Assembly: GCF_002776575.1 (NCBI RefSeq)
Contig: NZ_CP022548.1
Location: 697,001-761,000 of the forward strand
DNA: 64,000 bases
Direction: 5' to 3'
Source: Sphingorhabdus sp. YGSMI21
GTDB lineage: Bacteria > Pseudomonadota > Alphaproteobacteria > Sphingomonadales > Sphingomonadaceae
Shown: positions 28,796 through 36,210 of the stretch, piece by piece
Layout: every line of letters begins with the position of its first letter
Numbering within the stretch: the first letter of the stretch is position 1
Notes under the pieces: model-generated
Seen by the model: the letters and a program-made list of their open reading frames with translations, nothing else
What the model was told of the DNA's origin: nothing
Database searches by the model: none
Translations under genes and position numbers: made by a program

Positions 28796-28806
28796 TAACA
28801 ATAGTG
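28796..28806 (+). promoter_or_regulatory. Candidate regulator core TAACAATAGTG before E1-alpha
   Basis: This core matches the TARCRATAGTG motif shared with 18774-18784 and the reverse of 31128-31138. There are 79 bases between it and the TTG start of the E1-alpha gene, almost the same distance as at the other two genes. Confidence 0.45.
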
Positions 28807-28885
28807 GCGGGTCGGGCCGCTCGCGCTATGAAGTTTTTAAGGAAAGCGTCCCCTCCAGAGGGCCGCATTACAAAGGAGCAAAGCC

Positions 28886-29869
28886 TTGGCCAATAGTGAC
28901 ATGGCGGACAAAGACGTCCTCATCGATATTTTCACCCGCGCCGACCTGATCATGCAGTCGGATATCAAATTCCGTCAGATGATCGGAGCGGGTCAACTGC
29001 AAATCGTCTATTATCCTGTGCGCGGACAGGAAGTTGTCTCGTCGGCAATGATGGCCGCGGTGAACAAGGAAGATTATCTGGTTACGATCTATCGCGGCCT
29101 GCACGACCAGCTCGCCAAGGGCATCCCTTCCAAGGATCTCTGGGCCGAATTTGCCGGCAAGATGGCCGGAACCTGCAAGGGCAAGGGCGGACCGATGCAT
29201 ATCACCCATCCCGAAACCGGAGTGATGGTGACCACCGGTATCGTCGGGTCCGGCATTCCCATTGCCAACGGCCTCGCGCTAGCCAGCCAGCTGGACAAGG
29301 ACGGCAAGGTCACGGTCTGCTGCTTCGGTGATGGCGCGACCAATATCGGTGCCTTTCACGAAGGGCTGAACATGGCGCAGATCTGGAAACTGCCCGTCAT
29401 TTTCCTGTGCCAGAACAATCTCTATTCCGAACATACACCGATGGCATTTGCGACCAGTTCGGATTCGATCAAGCAGCGCGGCGAAGGCCTGGGCATGCGT
29501 TCTGTCCAGGTGAACGGCAATGATGCCAGCGCCATGTATGCTGCTGCGAAAGAAGCCGTCGAATATGCGCGGGCAGGCCATGGACCGACCCTAATCGAGG
29601 CGATGACCTTCCGTTTCCACGGCCATCTGCTCGGCGACACCAGCCATTATATTCCGAAAGAGGAAATGGAGCAGGCGAAGAAGGACGATCCGATGCCGAT
29701 CCTGCGCCAGCAATTGCTCGACCTGCAGATCAGCGAAGCCGATATTGCAGCGATTGAGGCGAAAAATGCCGCAATCATCGAAGAAGCGTCACAATTTGCG
29801 CTGGATACACCTTATCCTCCGGGCGACGAATATCGCATCGATGTCCTCGACGTGGAGATTGCAGCATGA
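28886..29869 (+). CDS. ThDP-dependent dehydrogenase E1 component, alpha subunit
   Basis: The TTG at 28886 is chosen because AAAGGAG lies 7 bases upstream; the later ATG at 28901 is too far from it. The 327-residue product carries the ThDP motif from GDGATNIGAFHEG to QNN (about residues 150-180), YRGLHDQLAKG, and the RFHGHLLGDTSHY loop. Close families are pyruvate, acetoin and branched-chain 2-oxoacid dehydrogenase E1-alpha. It would decarboxylate or cleave a 2-oxo compound and pass the acyl unit to a lipoyl group. Its stop overlaps the E1-beta start (ATGA). Confidence 0.9.
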   Translation: MANSDMADKDVLIDIFTRADLIMQSDIKFRQMIGAGQLQIVYYPVRGQEVVSSAMMAAVNKEDYLVTIYRGLHDQLAKGIPSKDLWAEFAGKMAGTCKGKGGPMHITHPETGVMVTTGIVGSGIPIANGLALASQLDKDGKVTVCCFGDGATNIGAFHEGLNMAQIWKLPVIFLCQNNLYSEHTPMAFATSSDSIKQRGEGLGMRSVQVNGNDASAMYAAAKEAVEYARAGHGPTLIEAMTFRFHGHLLGDTSHYIPKEEMEQAKKDDPMPILRQQLLDLQISEADIAAIEAKNAAIIEEASQFALDTPYPPGDEYRIDVLDVEIAA

Positions 29870-30858
29870 GCGAGAAACCAAAAGACATCATGTTCGCCCA
29901 GGCCTGCAACATGGCCATGGCCAAAGCGATGGAAGATGATCCCAAAGTCATATTGATGGGCGAAGACATCGCCGACGAGCAAGGCGGCGGCGTGTTCAAG
30001 GTCACCCTCGGCCTGTCCGAGCGATTCGGCACCGACCGCGTCCGTTCCACCCCGATTTCCGAACAGGCCATTGTCGGCGCTGCAGTGGGCTCCGCGATGG
30101 TCGGCTACAAGCCGGTTGCGGAAATCATGCTGATGAACTTCATCACCGTTGCCATGGACCAGATCGTCAACCACGCGGCCAAGCTGCGGTTCATGTCGGG
30201 CGGGCAGACGACCGTCCCGCTGACCATCCGCACCACCACCGGTGCCGGTACCGGTCTTGGTGGCCAGCATAGCGATATGCTCGAAGCGTGGCTTGCGCAC
30301 GTGCCCGGACTGAAAGTCGTCGCTGCCTCCAATCCGGCTGACGCTTATGGTCTGCTCTACTCCTCGATCATGGATCCCAATCCGGTGATCTTCATCGAGA
30401 ATACGCCAGGCTATTTCGTCAAGGGCCCTGCCCCCGCACCGGACCACGTGGTACCGCTCGGCAAGGCATCGGTTCCTCGCGAAGGCACGGACATCACGCT
30501 GATCGGCTATGGCAGCAGCATCAGCCGCTGCCACGCCGCCGCAGAGAAGCTGGCGGACGACGGCATCTCGTGCGAGATTGTCGACCTCCGCACGATCGCG
30601 CCATTTGACGAAGAAACCGTGCTGGAAAGCGTCGCCAAGACCAAGGCAGCGGTCGTCGTTCATGAAGCGGTCCGGAATTTCGGTGTGGGTGCCGAAATAT
30701 CCTCGCGCATTCATGAAGAACTTTTCTCCGAACTGAAGGCACCCGTGGGCCGCGTCGGCTCCGGCTATGCACCAGTTCCTTTCTCTCCCGCGATCGAAAA
30801 GGCCTGGATGTTCAGCCAGGACGATATCGAACGCGAAGTGCACAAAATCTTAGGGTAA
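29866..30858 (+). CDS. ThDP-dependent dehydrogenase E1 component, beta subunit
   Basis: A 330-residue E1-beta. Typical features are MGEDIADEQGG near 27-37, TPISEQAIVGAAVGSAM, AEIMLMNFITVAMDQIVNHAAK and the C-terminal transketolase half with DLRTIAPFDEETVLESV and VVVHEAVRNFGVGAE. It overlaps the alpha gene by 4 bases and is followed after 6 bases by a lipoyl-domain gene. The alpha/beta pair forms the usual alpha2beta2 E1. The 2-oxo substrate (pyruvate, acetoin or a larger cleavage product) is not readable. Confidence 0.9.
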   Translation: MSEKPKDIMFAQACNMAMAKAMEDDPKVILMGEDIADEQGGGVFKVTLGLSERFGTDRVRSTPISEQAIVGAAVGSAMVGYKPVAEIMLMNFITVAMDQIVNHAAKLRFMSGGQTTVPLTIRTTTGAGTGLGGQHSDMLEAWLAHVPGLKVVAASNPADAYGLLYSSIMDPNPVIFIENTPGYFVKGPAPAPDHVVPLGKASVPREGTDITLIGYGSSISRCHAAAEKLADDGISCEIVDLRTIAPFDEETVLESVAKTKAAVVVHEAVRNFGVGAEISSRIHEELFSELKAPVGRVGSGYAPVPFSPAIEKAWMFSQDDIEREVHKILG

Positions 30859-30864
30859 AATATA

Positions 30865-31098
30865 ATGGCTACTGAAATTAGAATACCGAAACTGGGCTTC
30901 AGCATGGAATCCGGGATCCTCGCAGAATGGCTGGTCGAGGACGGAGCCGACGTCACGGCGGGTCAGGAAATCTACGCCCTGGAAAACGAAAAATCGACCC
31001 AGGAAGTCGAATCCCCTGCCAGCGGAAAGCTGAAGATTATCATCCAAGCCGACGGCGAGGAATATCCGGTTGGCGAACTGATCGGAACGATCGAATAG
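30865..31098 (+). CDS. Free-standing lipoyl-domain protein
   Basis: Only 77 residues, consisting of one lipoyl/biotinyl domain: IPKLGFSMESGILAEWLVEDG, then ALENEKSTQEVESPASG and EYPVGELIGTIE. Lys43 in ENEKST sits at the hairpin tip where lipoate is attached. There is no subunit-binding domain and no acyltransferase catalytic domain, unlike a normal E2. It follows the E1-beta gene by 6 bases, so it is likely the acyl acceptor of this E1. The acyltransferase and lipoamide dehydrogenase must come from elsewhere, or the acyl group is passed on differently. Confidence 0.85.
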   Translation: MATEIRIPKLGFSMESGILAEWLVEDGADVTAGQEIYALENEKSTQEVESPASGKLKIIIQADGEEYPVGELIGTIE

Positions 31099-31118
31099 CA
31101 AAGGCCACAAGTCTCTAC

Positions 31119-31140
31119 CCATCCTATCACTATCGTTAGG
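31119..31140. promoter_or_regulatory. Candidate regulator site upstream of the LuxR-type gene
   Basis: CCATCCTATCACTATCGTTAGG spans 31119-31140; split into halves it reads CCATCCTAT and CACTATCGTTAGG. The reverse strand gives CCTAACGATAGTGATAGG, matching the 18772 site at 14 of the first 16 positions. The 11-base core (31128-31138) ends 78 bases before the regulator's ATG. It may allow autoregulation. Confidence 0.5.
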
Positions 31141-31216
31141 AATGTTTGGTTGACTACAAAACCAAACGACGCGACACACTGCGAATAATTATAAGCGTCG
31201 CAAGGAGTAGTGTTGG

Positions 31217-32029
31217 ATGGCCGAGAATTTTATTGCCGAAATTCCCGAGATTGGACGGAAACGTTTTCGGGAAGATGTAGACAGTGTTACCATCACCAAT
31301 CCGGCGGAAATTCGTCCCGCTGCGGAGGCGGTTAACAAAATCGCGCAATCCTATGGATTCCGGATTGCGGTTTCGGCGGATATTTCGTCCAAGGCGCATC
31401 TCGTCGATGCGGACGGCAATCTGATCAACAAGGATGTGTTCGGCTGGGTCGCCGAAGGCGAGCGCTGGTGGGAAGACACCCGTCTTGCGCTCAGCTCTCC
31501 CCTGCCCCGGGCCTGCCGATACGAAAGCGAGCCGATCTGGTGCAACGCCGAGGGCTTTCACGGACATTGGCCGAACGAATATCTCGACAAGATCGATCTC
31601 AAGGATTTCTACGCCCAGTCCCAGACTTCGAAATCGCACATCCTCATTCCCGTACATCTGCCGTTCGGGCAGATCGCTGCGGTCAGCTTCTCAACGCTTG
31701 AACATGGTATCACCGATCTCACCGAAGCCTATCGGCTCTATTCCGACTTTTTCGGCATCGTGACCGGCCGGTTCGTCACCGGCTATGTCCTCGCCATGCG
31801 CGAGAAACACCGCATGCCGGCCAATTGCATCCTGTCGAAGCGCGAAGCCGAATGCCTGCACTGGGCCGCGATCGGCAAGACCGACAAGGAAATCAGCATG
31901 ATCCTGTCGCTCAGCCACGCGACGATCCGTTATCACGTGAACCGGGCCGGGCAGAAGCTGAACAGTGTCAATCGCGGACAGACGATATTCAAGGCCGGCC
32001 AGCTGGGCTATCTCGGCGCGACAGACTAG
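31217..32029 (+). CDS. LuxR-type transcriptional regulator (solo)
   Basis: A 270-residue protein from the ATG at 31217, with AAGGAG 9 bases upstream. The C-terminal HTH (about 205-262) reads LSKREAECLHWAAIGKTDKE, then ATIRYHVNRAGQKLNSVNR, the LuxR/FixJ type. The N-terminal region (about 20-190) resembles an autoinducer-binding domain in HILIPVHLPFGQIAAVSF. The tryptophan/tyrosine/Asp-Pro set that contacts acyl-homoserine lactones is not in its usual order. No luxI-like synthase is nearby. It probably senses a substrate or intermediate of the island and binds the TARCRATAGTG sites. Confidence 0.82.
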   Translation: MAENFIAEIPEIGRKRFREDVDSVTITNPAEIRPAAEAVNKIAQSYGFRIAVSADISSKAHLVDADGNLINKDVFGWVAEGERWWEDTRLALSSPLPRACRYESEPIWCNAEGFHGHWPNEYLDKIDLKDFYAQSQTSKSHILIPVHLPFGQIAAVSFSTLEHGITDLTEAYRLYSDFFGIVTGRFVTGYVLAMREKHRMPANCILSKREAECLHWAAIGKTDKEISMILSLSHATIRYHVNRAGQKLNSVNRGQTIFKAGQLGYLGATD

Positions 32030-32032
32030 GGT

Positions 32033-32509
32033 CTATTTCCGCAATATCGCGAAGACCGCGGTCATCGTCATCAGCACCGCTTCGCCGCACACAATCTGGC
32101 CGCTGCAATAGGCGGTGCGCTTGCTGATCCTGTCTATCCGGGCATAGGCCTCTACCCAGTCACCGAGCTTTGCTCCGGCCAGATAATTTGTGTTGAGGTT
32201 CATCGTTGCCACCGGCAGCGCAGGCTTTTCGGCGCGGTGTACCTGATAGCTGAGCGCAACATCCGCCAACGTACCCAGCACACCGCCGTGAGCAACCTTG
32301 ATATGATTGATATGCCCCTCGTTGATCCGGGTCGCGACAATGATGCCACCCTCACCCTGGCGCTCATAATATGGCCCGGCCATGTCAAGAAACGGGCTGG
32401 AAAATTTCGCTCGTTCAAAACCGGCCGGGATATTATCGGCAGAGAGACTATCCAAAGTCAGGCAGCCGCTCTTTTCGGGCTTTTCGGAGGCTCGTCGGAA
32501 TTCAGCCAC
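32033..32509 (-). CDS. PaaI-type hotdog thioesterase
   Basis: A 158-residue hotdog-fold protein. EGHINHIKVAHGGVLGTLADVALSY contains the HGG and downstream Asp of the PaaI group, followed by NLNTNYLAGAKLGDWVEAYARI. It should hydrolyse an acyl- or aryl-CoA. The start is uncertain: the longest frame begins at a GTG at 32509, overlapping the Rieske gene by 52 bases without a clear Shine-Dalgarno sequence. Rare starts near 32455-32461, close to the Rieske stop, are also possible. It is the second gene of the leftward Rieske operon. Confidence 0.8.
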   Translation of the reverse strand: MAEFRRASEKPEKSGCLTLDSLSADNIPAGFERAKFSSPFLDMAGPYYERQGEGGIIVATRINEGHINHIKVAHGGVLGTLADVALSYQVHRAEKPALPVATMNLNTNYLAGAKLGDWVEAYARIDRISKRTAYCSGQIVCGEAVLMTMTAVFAILRK

Positions 32510-34035
32510 AGGTTCAGCGTTTCGTGGAAGTGGCGGAGTTTGGATTCCTGATATTGCGCAAATAGGGAAACGCCGTCGGGCTGGCTTTTCACGCCCTTTT
32601 GCATCGCCTTGTGATTGAGATAGTCCTGATTGAAAATCTTGTTCAGATAGCTGCCGAATTCCGTCGCCTGGGTATAGTCGTCATGTAGGTCCAGGAAGGT
32701 GCATTTCGCCGGCTCGGGGCGCTCCGCGCCTTCGGGCAGGGCGACCATGAACATGACTTCATGCAGCGATTGCTCGGGATTGTCGCCATCCGGGCGGAAC
32801 CGGTAGAAGATGGGATTGAAATCGGCCCAGGGGCTGATGTTAGGGAAGACGCTGTAGAAAATGGCGTCAACCAGATCGGCATCGCTGATGTCGTCGACCA
32901 TATCACCCCAGGTCGGGCGCATTTCCTCGCGCCGCGCCTGCGCCGCCTCATCCCGCAAGGCATGGGCAGAAACATCGCTATAGACCATCGGCATATCTTC
33001 TTCCGCGGCCGCAATCTTGCCGCCGATCCAGTTGCACATATGCGGATCGGCCGATGTCACATCGCCCTCGATATAATTGGCGTTCATGTCGAAGATGCCG
33101 CTCTTGCCATTGGGCAGGGTCACTTTGACCCGGTCCTCTTCCAGCCGCTCGAACTTGTGCTTGCTGATCGGGTGGATGAAGCTCTGGAATGCTTTTGCAT
33201 CCGGAAAGGCGGTCGGATCGGGATTGACCAGATCGGTATGCGGGCTCGGCTGGCCGTGAGCAGACATGGCCCGGGAAAAATTATGCCAGACATCATATTT
33301 GCTGTTCGCGTCGGCGAAGGCCGGCATCAGTTCGGGATGGGTGCCGACCACATGATAGGATTCCATGAAGGCTTCCTGCGCGATCTTCCAGTTGCACGGC
33401 AACCGCTTGATCATGTGGGCCGCCTTGTAGCGCCGCTCGAACGGAATCTGGAAATGGCGATCGATATCGCCGAGGAAATCCTCCAGCGGCTCGCAATTCG
33501 GGTCCGGATTGATGAATACAAAACCGCCCCATTCACCGACACTGACTTCCTTCAGACTGTGCGTTTCTTCGCTGACCGACGGAAAATCCCACTGGCACGG
33601 CACTTCCTTGAGCTTGCCATTGAGCTCCCATGACCAGCCATGGAACGGGCAGCGCAGCGCCTTCTGGCCTTTTTTGTGATTGTCGCAGATCGCCCGGCCG
33701 CGATGCATGCAGCTGTTCGGAAAGGCCTTGATCTCGTCTTCGGAGACCCGGACCACCAAAAAGGAGAGCTCGGCAATATCGTAGACAAAGGTGTCACCGA
33801 CATTCTTGATTTCATCCTTGTGGCAAGCCATCTGCCAGACGCGTTTCCAGAGCTTCTCGACTTCGCGGTCATGCTCTTCCTTGGACCAGTAGCGGCTGAC
33901 CTCGACGGTGGTGACGCCCGGCTCCATGGGAGATTCTTCGAGGAACACAGCGGGAGGCGCAACTTTGTCGCCTTCCAGCAATTCGGTATAGGAAATGCCG
34001 TTCGACCGATTATGTCCGGTTAAAGTCTCAACCAT
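32458..34035 (-). CDS. Rieske non-haem iron oxygenase, large (alpha) subunit
   Basis: The start is the second of two adjacent ATGs (34035), 5 bases after AGGAG, giving 525 residues; this is longer than the usual 420-460. The Rieske cluster ligands are Cys109, His111, Cys129 and His132 (CMHRGRA and RCPFHGWSW). The mononuclear iron site includes His228 and His233 in ESYHVVGTHPE. The enzyme adds oxygen to a ring or methyl group using electrons from a ferredoxin and reductase, neither of which is encoded nearby. The insert in the C-terminal domain gives no substrate clue. A thioesterase gene follows. Confidence 0.9.
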   Translation of the reverse strand: MVETLTGHNRSNGISYTELLEGDKVAPPAVFLEESPMEPGVTTVEVSRYWSKEEHDREVEKLWKRVWQMACHKDEIKNVGDTFVYDIAELSFLVVRVSEDEIKAFPNSCMHRGRAICDNHKKGQKALRCPFHGWSWELNGKLKEVPCQWDFPSVSEETHSLKEVSVGEWGGFVFINPDPNCEPLEDFLGDIDRHFQIPFERRYKAAHMIKRLPCNWKIAQEAFMESYHVVGTHPELMPAFADANSKYDVWHNFSRAMSAHGQPSPHTDLVNPDPTAFPDAKAFQSFIHPISKHKFERLEEDRVKVTLPNGKSGIFDMNANYIEGDVTSADPHMCNWIGGKIAAAEEDMPMVYSDVSAHALRDEAAQARREEMRPTWGDMVDDISDADLVDAIFYSVFPNISPWADFNPIFYRFRPDGDNPEQSLHEVMFMVALPEGAERPEPAKCTFLDLHDDYTQATEFGSYLNKIFNQDYLNHKAMQKGVKSQPDGVSLFAQYQESKLRHFHETLNLWLNSDEPPKSPKRAAA

Positions 34036-34113
34036 CATCTTCTCCTGAAAACTAAACGTCTTTGTTTCGATCAAAATAACCTAAAGAGGCCGCTCGGCCA
34101 CTAGTGAATCTGG

Positions 34114-34124
34114 CAGCATCGCCT
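34114..34124 (-). promoter_or_regulatory. Degenerate regulator core before the Rieske gene
   Basis: CAGCATCGCCT matches 7 of 11 positions of the reverse motif CACTATCGYTA. Its distance to the Rieske start (34035) is 78 bases, as at the other island genes. It is weak by sequence and is listed because of its position. Confidence 0.2.
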
Positions 34125-34217
34125 GTTGTTTTTGAGAGGATAGCCCTCGGCGATTACCTGTGTATCTTTACATCATATAGAGACGGAAGCGAATCCGCCC
34201 CGAAGGAGAAATCTCAC

Positions 34218-34847
34218 GTGAAGCTTTATTCAAGCCTTGGTCCCAATCCCCGATTCATTCGCATGTTCATCCTCGAAAAGGGGCTTGATGTCGAACGCGT
34301 CCATATCGACATTCTGACAGCGGAAAACCGACAACCGGAATTCGCGGACAAGAATATCCTGGGCACAACGCCGGTGCTCGAACTCGACAATGGCTTCATG
34401 CTGAGCGAGATCATGGCGATCGCCGAATATCTGGAAGAAACCCATCCCGAACCCGCGCTGATCGGATCAACGCCGCAGGAGCGCGCCGAAGTGCGGATGT
34501 GGACCCGCCGGATCGATCTTGAAATCGCCGTTCCGATGACCCTCGGCTTCCGTGGCGGTGCCGGACGGCCGATGTTCGAACCGCGGATGGATGTCGTCGG
34601 CGCGGAAGGCGCGGCCGACCTGTCGCGTATGGCCGACAATAAATGGAAATGGCTCGACGGCCAGCTCGAGGGCAGAGACTATATCTGCCAGGACAAGTTC
34701 ACCATGGCCGACCTCATCGCCTATTGCTTCATCCAGTTCGGCTATACCGTCGGCTGGGCGCTGCCAGAAGGAACGGACAATCTGGCGAAATTTGTCGACC
34801 GGATCGGCGAGCGCCCCTCCTCGACAGTCTGGCAGGACAGCGAATGA
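34218..34847 (+). CDS. Glutathione S-transferase
   Basis: The GTG at 34218 follows AAGGAG by 9 bases; the earlier ATG lacks a ribosome site. The 209-residue product has a thioredoxin-like N-domain (KLYSSLGPNPRFIRMFILEK, then NILGTTPVLELDNGFMLSE, the cis-Pro/Ser site for glutathione) and a helical C-domain with DKFTMADLIAYCFIQFGY. In catabolic islands GSTs open epoxides, remove halogen or isomerise ring-cleavage products. It starts the rightward GST-VOC-ThuA-SDR operon, divergent from the Rieske gene. Confidence 0.88.
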   Translation: MKLYSSLGPNPRFIRMFILEKGLDVERVHIDILTAENRQPEFADKNILGTTPVLELDNGFMLSEIMAIAEYLEETHPEPALIGSTPQERAEVRMWTRRIDLEIAVPMTLGFRGGAGRPMFEPRMDVVGAEGAADLSRMADNKWKWLDGQLEGRDYICQDKFTMADLIAYCFIQFGYTVGWALPEGTDNLAKFVDRIGERPSSTVWQDSE

Positions 34848-35392
34848 GCGAGAAACCAGCCTCTCTCGCCAAGCTCGGCACGATCATGCAGATCAGCTAT
34901 GTGCCGGACGATTATGATGCGGCGCTCGATTACTGGACCCAGAAAATGGGCGCCGGCCCGTTTTTCCACACCGAGAAAGTCGAGGTGGAAAATGTCAAAT
35001 ATCGCGGCGAGCCGTCCGATATCCAGTTCTCCATGGCGATCGGCTATTGGGGTGATGTTCAGGTTGAGCTGATCCGCCCCAATAATGATGCGCCCTCCAT
35101 GTTCAAGGACTGGCGCGAGAAAGGGCTTCAGGGCGTCCAGCATCTGTGTCTGGTGGTTGACGATCTCGACCATGCCCGCGCGCTGACCGAAGAGGCCGGC
35201 GGCGAGGTCATTCAGGAAGTCAGCTTACCCGGCGGTGTCGGCGGCGCTTTCTACGCTGACTATGGCGGCGGCCCCGGTACGATTATCGAATATCTGCAGA
35301 TCCCGCAGGCCGGCCTCGACGGCTTTGCTGCGATGCGCCAGATGCATCTCGACTGGGATGGCCAGACAAACCCCGTGATAGGAAAAGAATAG
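34844..35392 (+). CDS. VOC-family (glyoxalase/dioxygenase fold) protein
   Basis: A 182-residue vicinal-oxygen-chelate protein with two beta-alpha-beta-beta-beta modules. The first is QISYVPDDYDAALDYWTQKMG, the second GVQHLCLVVDDLDHARALTEE, ending in GPGTIIEYLQI. A His (VQHLCL) and Glu (IEYLQ) lie at typical metal-ligand positions; the first module lacks the usual first His (QISYV). Possible roles are epimerase, isomerase or lyase on a CoA or glutathione adduct. Its ATG overlaps the GST stop by 4 bases, so the two are translationally coupled. Confidence 0.8.
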   Translation: MSEKPASLAKLGTIMQISYVPDDYDAALDYWTQKMGAGPFFHTEKVEVENVKYRGEPSDIQFSMAIGYWGDVQVELIRPNNDAPSMFKDWREKGLQGVQHLCLVVDDLDHARALTEEAGGEVIQEVSLPGGVGGAFYADYGGGPGTIIEYLQIPQAGLDGFAAMRQMHLDWDGQTNPVIGKE

Positions 35393-36178
35393 ATGAGCGA
35401 AGCGCCCGAACGCCGCCCCGACCAGAAACCGATCCAGTGCGTGCTGGTCGCTGCCGGCAAATATCATGATATTGATTACGCCCGTCTCGAGGTGATGAAA
35501 CTGCTCGCCGAGGATGACCGCATCCGGGTGCGGGTGTTCGAGGATTATGAAAATCTCGAAGCGATCCAGAACGCAGATTTTCTGGTCAGCTATACCTGCG
35601 ACCTGCAGCCCAGCGAGGCAGCCCAAAAGAATATTCAGGATTTCGTCAACGGCGGTGGCCGCTATTTTGCTCTGCACGGCACCAACGCGGTGCTGAAATT
35701 TCTGGACAATGGCCTGGTCGACGCGCCGGACGAAATGCCGGTCTTTGCCGACACGCTCGGTACCCGCTTCCTGTCGCACCCACCGATTATTCCGTTCACC
35801 GTCGACAATGCCCAGCCCGATCATCCATTGGTCAAGGGTATCCCGAGCTTTGAAACCGTCGACGAGCAATATCTGGTCGAGACCCGCGCCGAACTCGATG
35901 TGTTGCTCGACACCGAATATAATGGCACCGACGACATCAGCGGCTTCGTCCACAGCGATATCAAGAAAAGCCGCCACCCGGTCTTCTATATCCGCCGGAT
36001 GGGCGAAGGCGCCGTGCTCTATCTGACCATGGGTCACTGCCGCGGCCATTATGATATGGAGCCGGTCCTCGACTGGTGGCCGGAAGTGGACCGTTCCGGC
36101 TGGCAGCAGCCGATCATCTATGATCTGCTCCGCCGCGGCATCGGCTGGAGCTGCGAACCGGCCATAGCAAAATTCTAA
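35393..36178 (+). CDS. ThuA-like (class I amidotransferase-like fold) protein
   Basis: A 261-residue protein of the ThuA-like group. CVLVAAGKYHDIDYARLEVMK starts the fold, then FLVSYTCDLQPSEAAQKNIQ, FVNGGGRYFALHGTNAV and a late YLTMGHCRGHYD. ThuA-like proteins occur with sugar or aromatic catabolism, and some are linked to trehalose utilisation; catalytic roles are mostly undefined. It follows the VOC gene with no gap and is 32 bp before the SDR gene. Function here is unknown. Confidence 0.78.
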   Translation: MSEAPERRPDQKPIQCVLVAAGKYHDIDYARLEVMKLLAEDDRIRVRVFEDYENLEAIQNADFLVSYTCDLQPSEAAQKNIQDFVNGGGRYFALHGTNAVLKFLDNGLVDAPDEMPVFADTLGTRFLSHPPIIPFTVDNAQPDHPLVKGIPSFETVDEQYLVETRAELDVLLDTEYNGTDDISGFVHSDIKKSRHPVFYIRRMGEGAVLYLTMGHCRGHYDMEPVLDWWPEVDRSGWQQPIIYDLLRRGIGWSCEPAIAKF

Positions 36179-36210
36179 CCCCGATTTCACGAAACACAAA
36201 GGAGAAGACA

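Noticed and set aside
28721..28885. Possible tRNA or small RNA gene in the MDR/E1-alpha gap
   Set aside because: The dyads do not form a cloverleaf, and no acceptor-stem or CCA pattern was seen; regulatory use is simpler.
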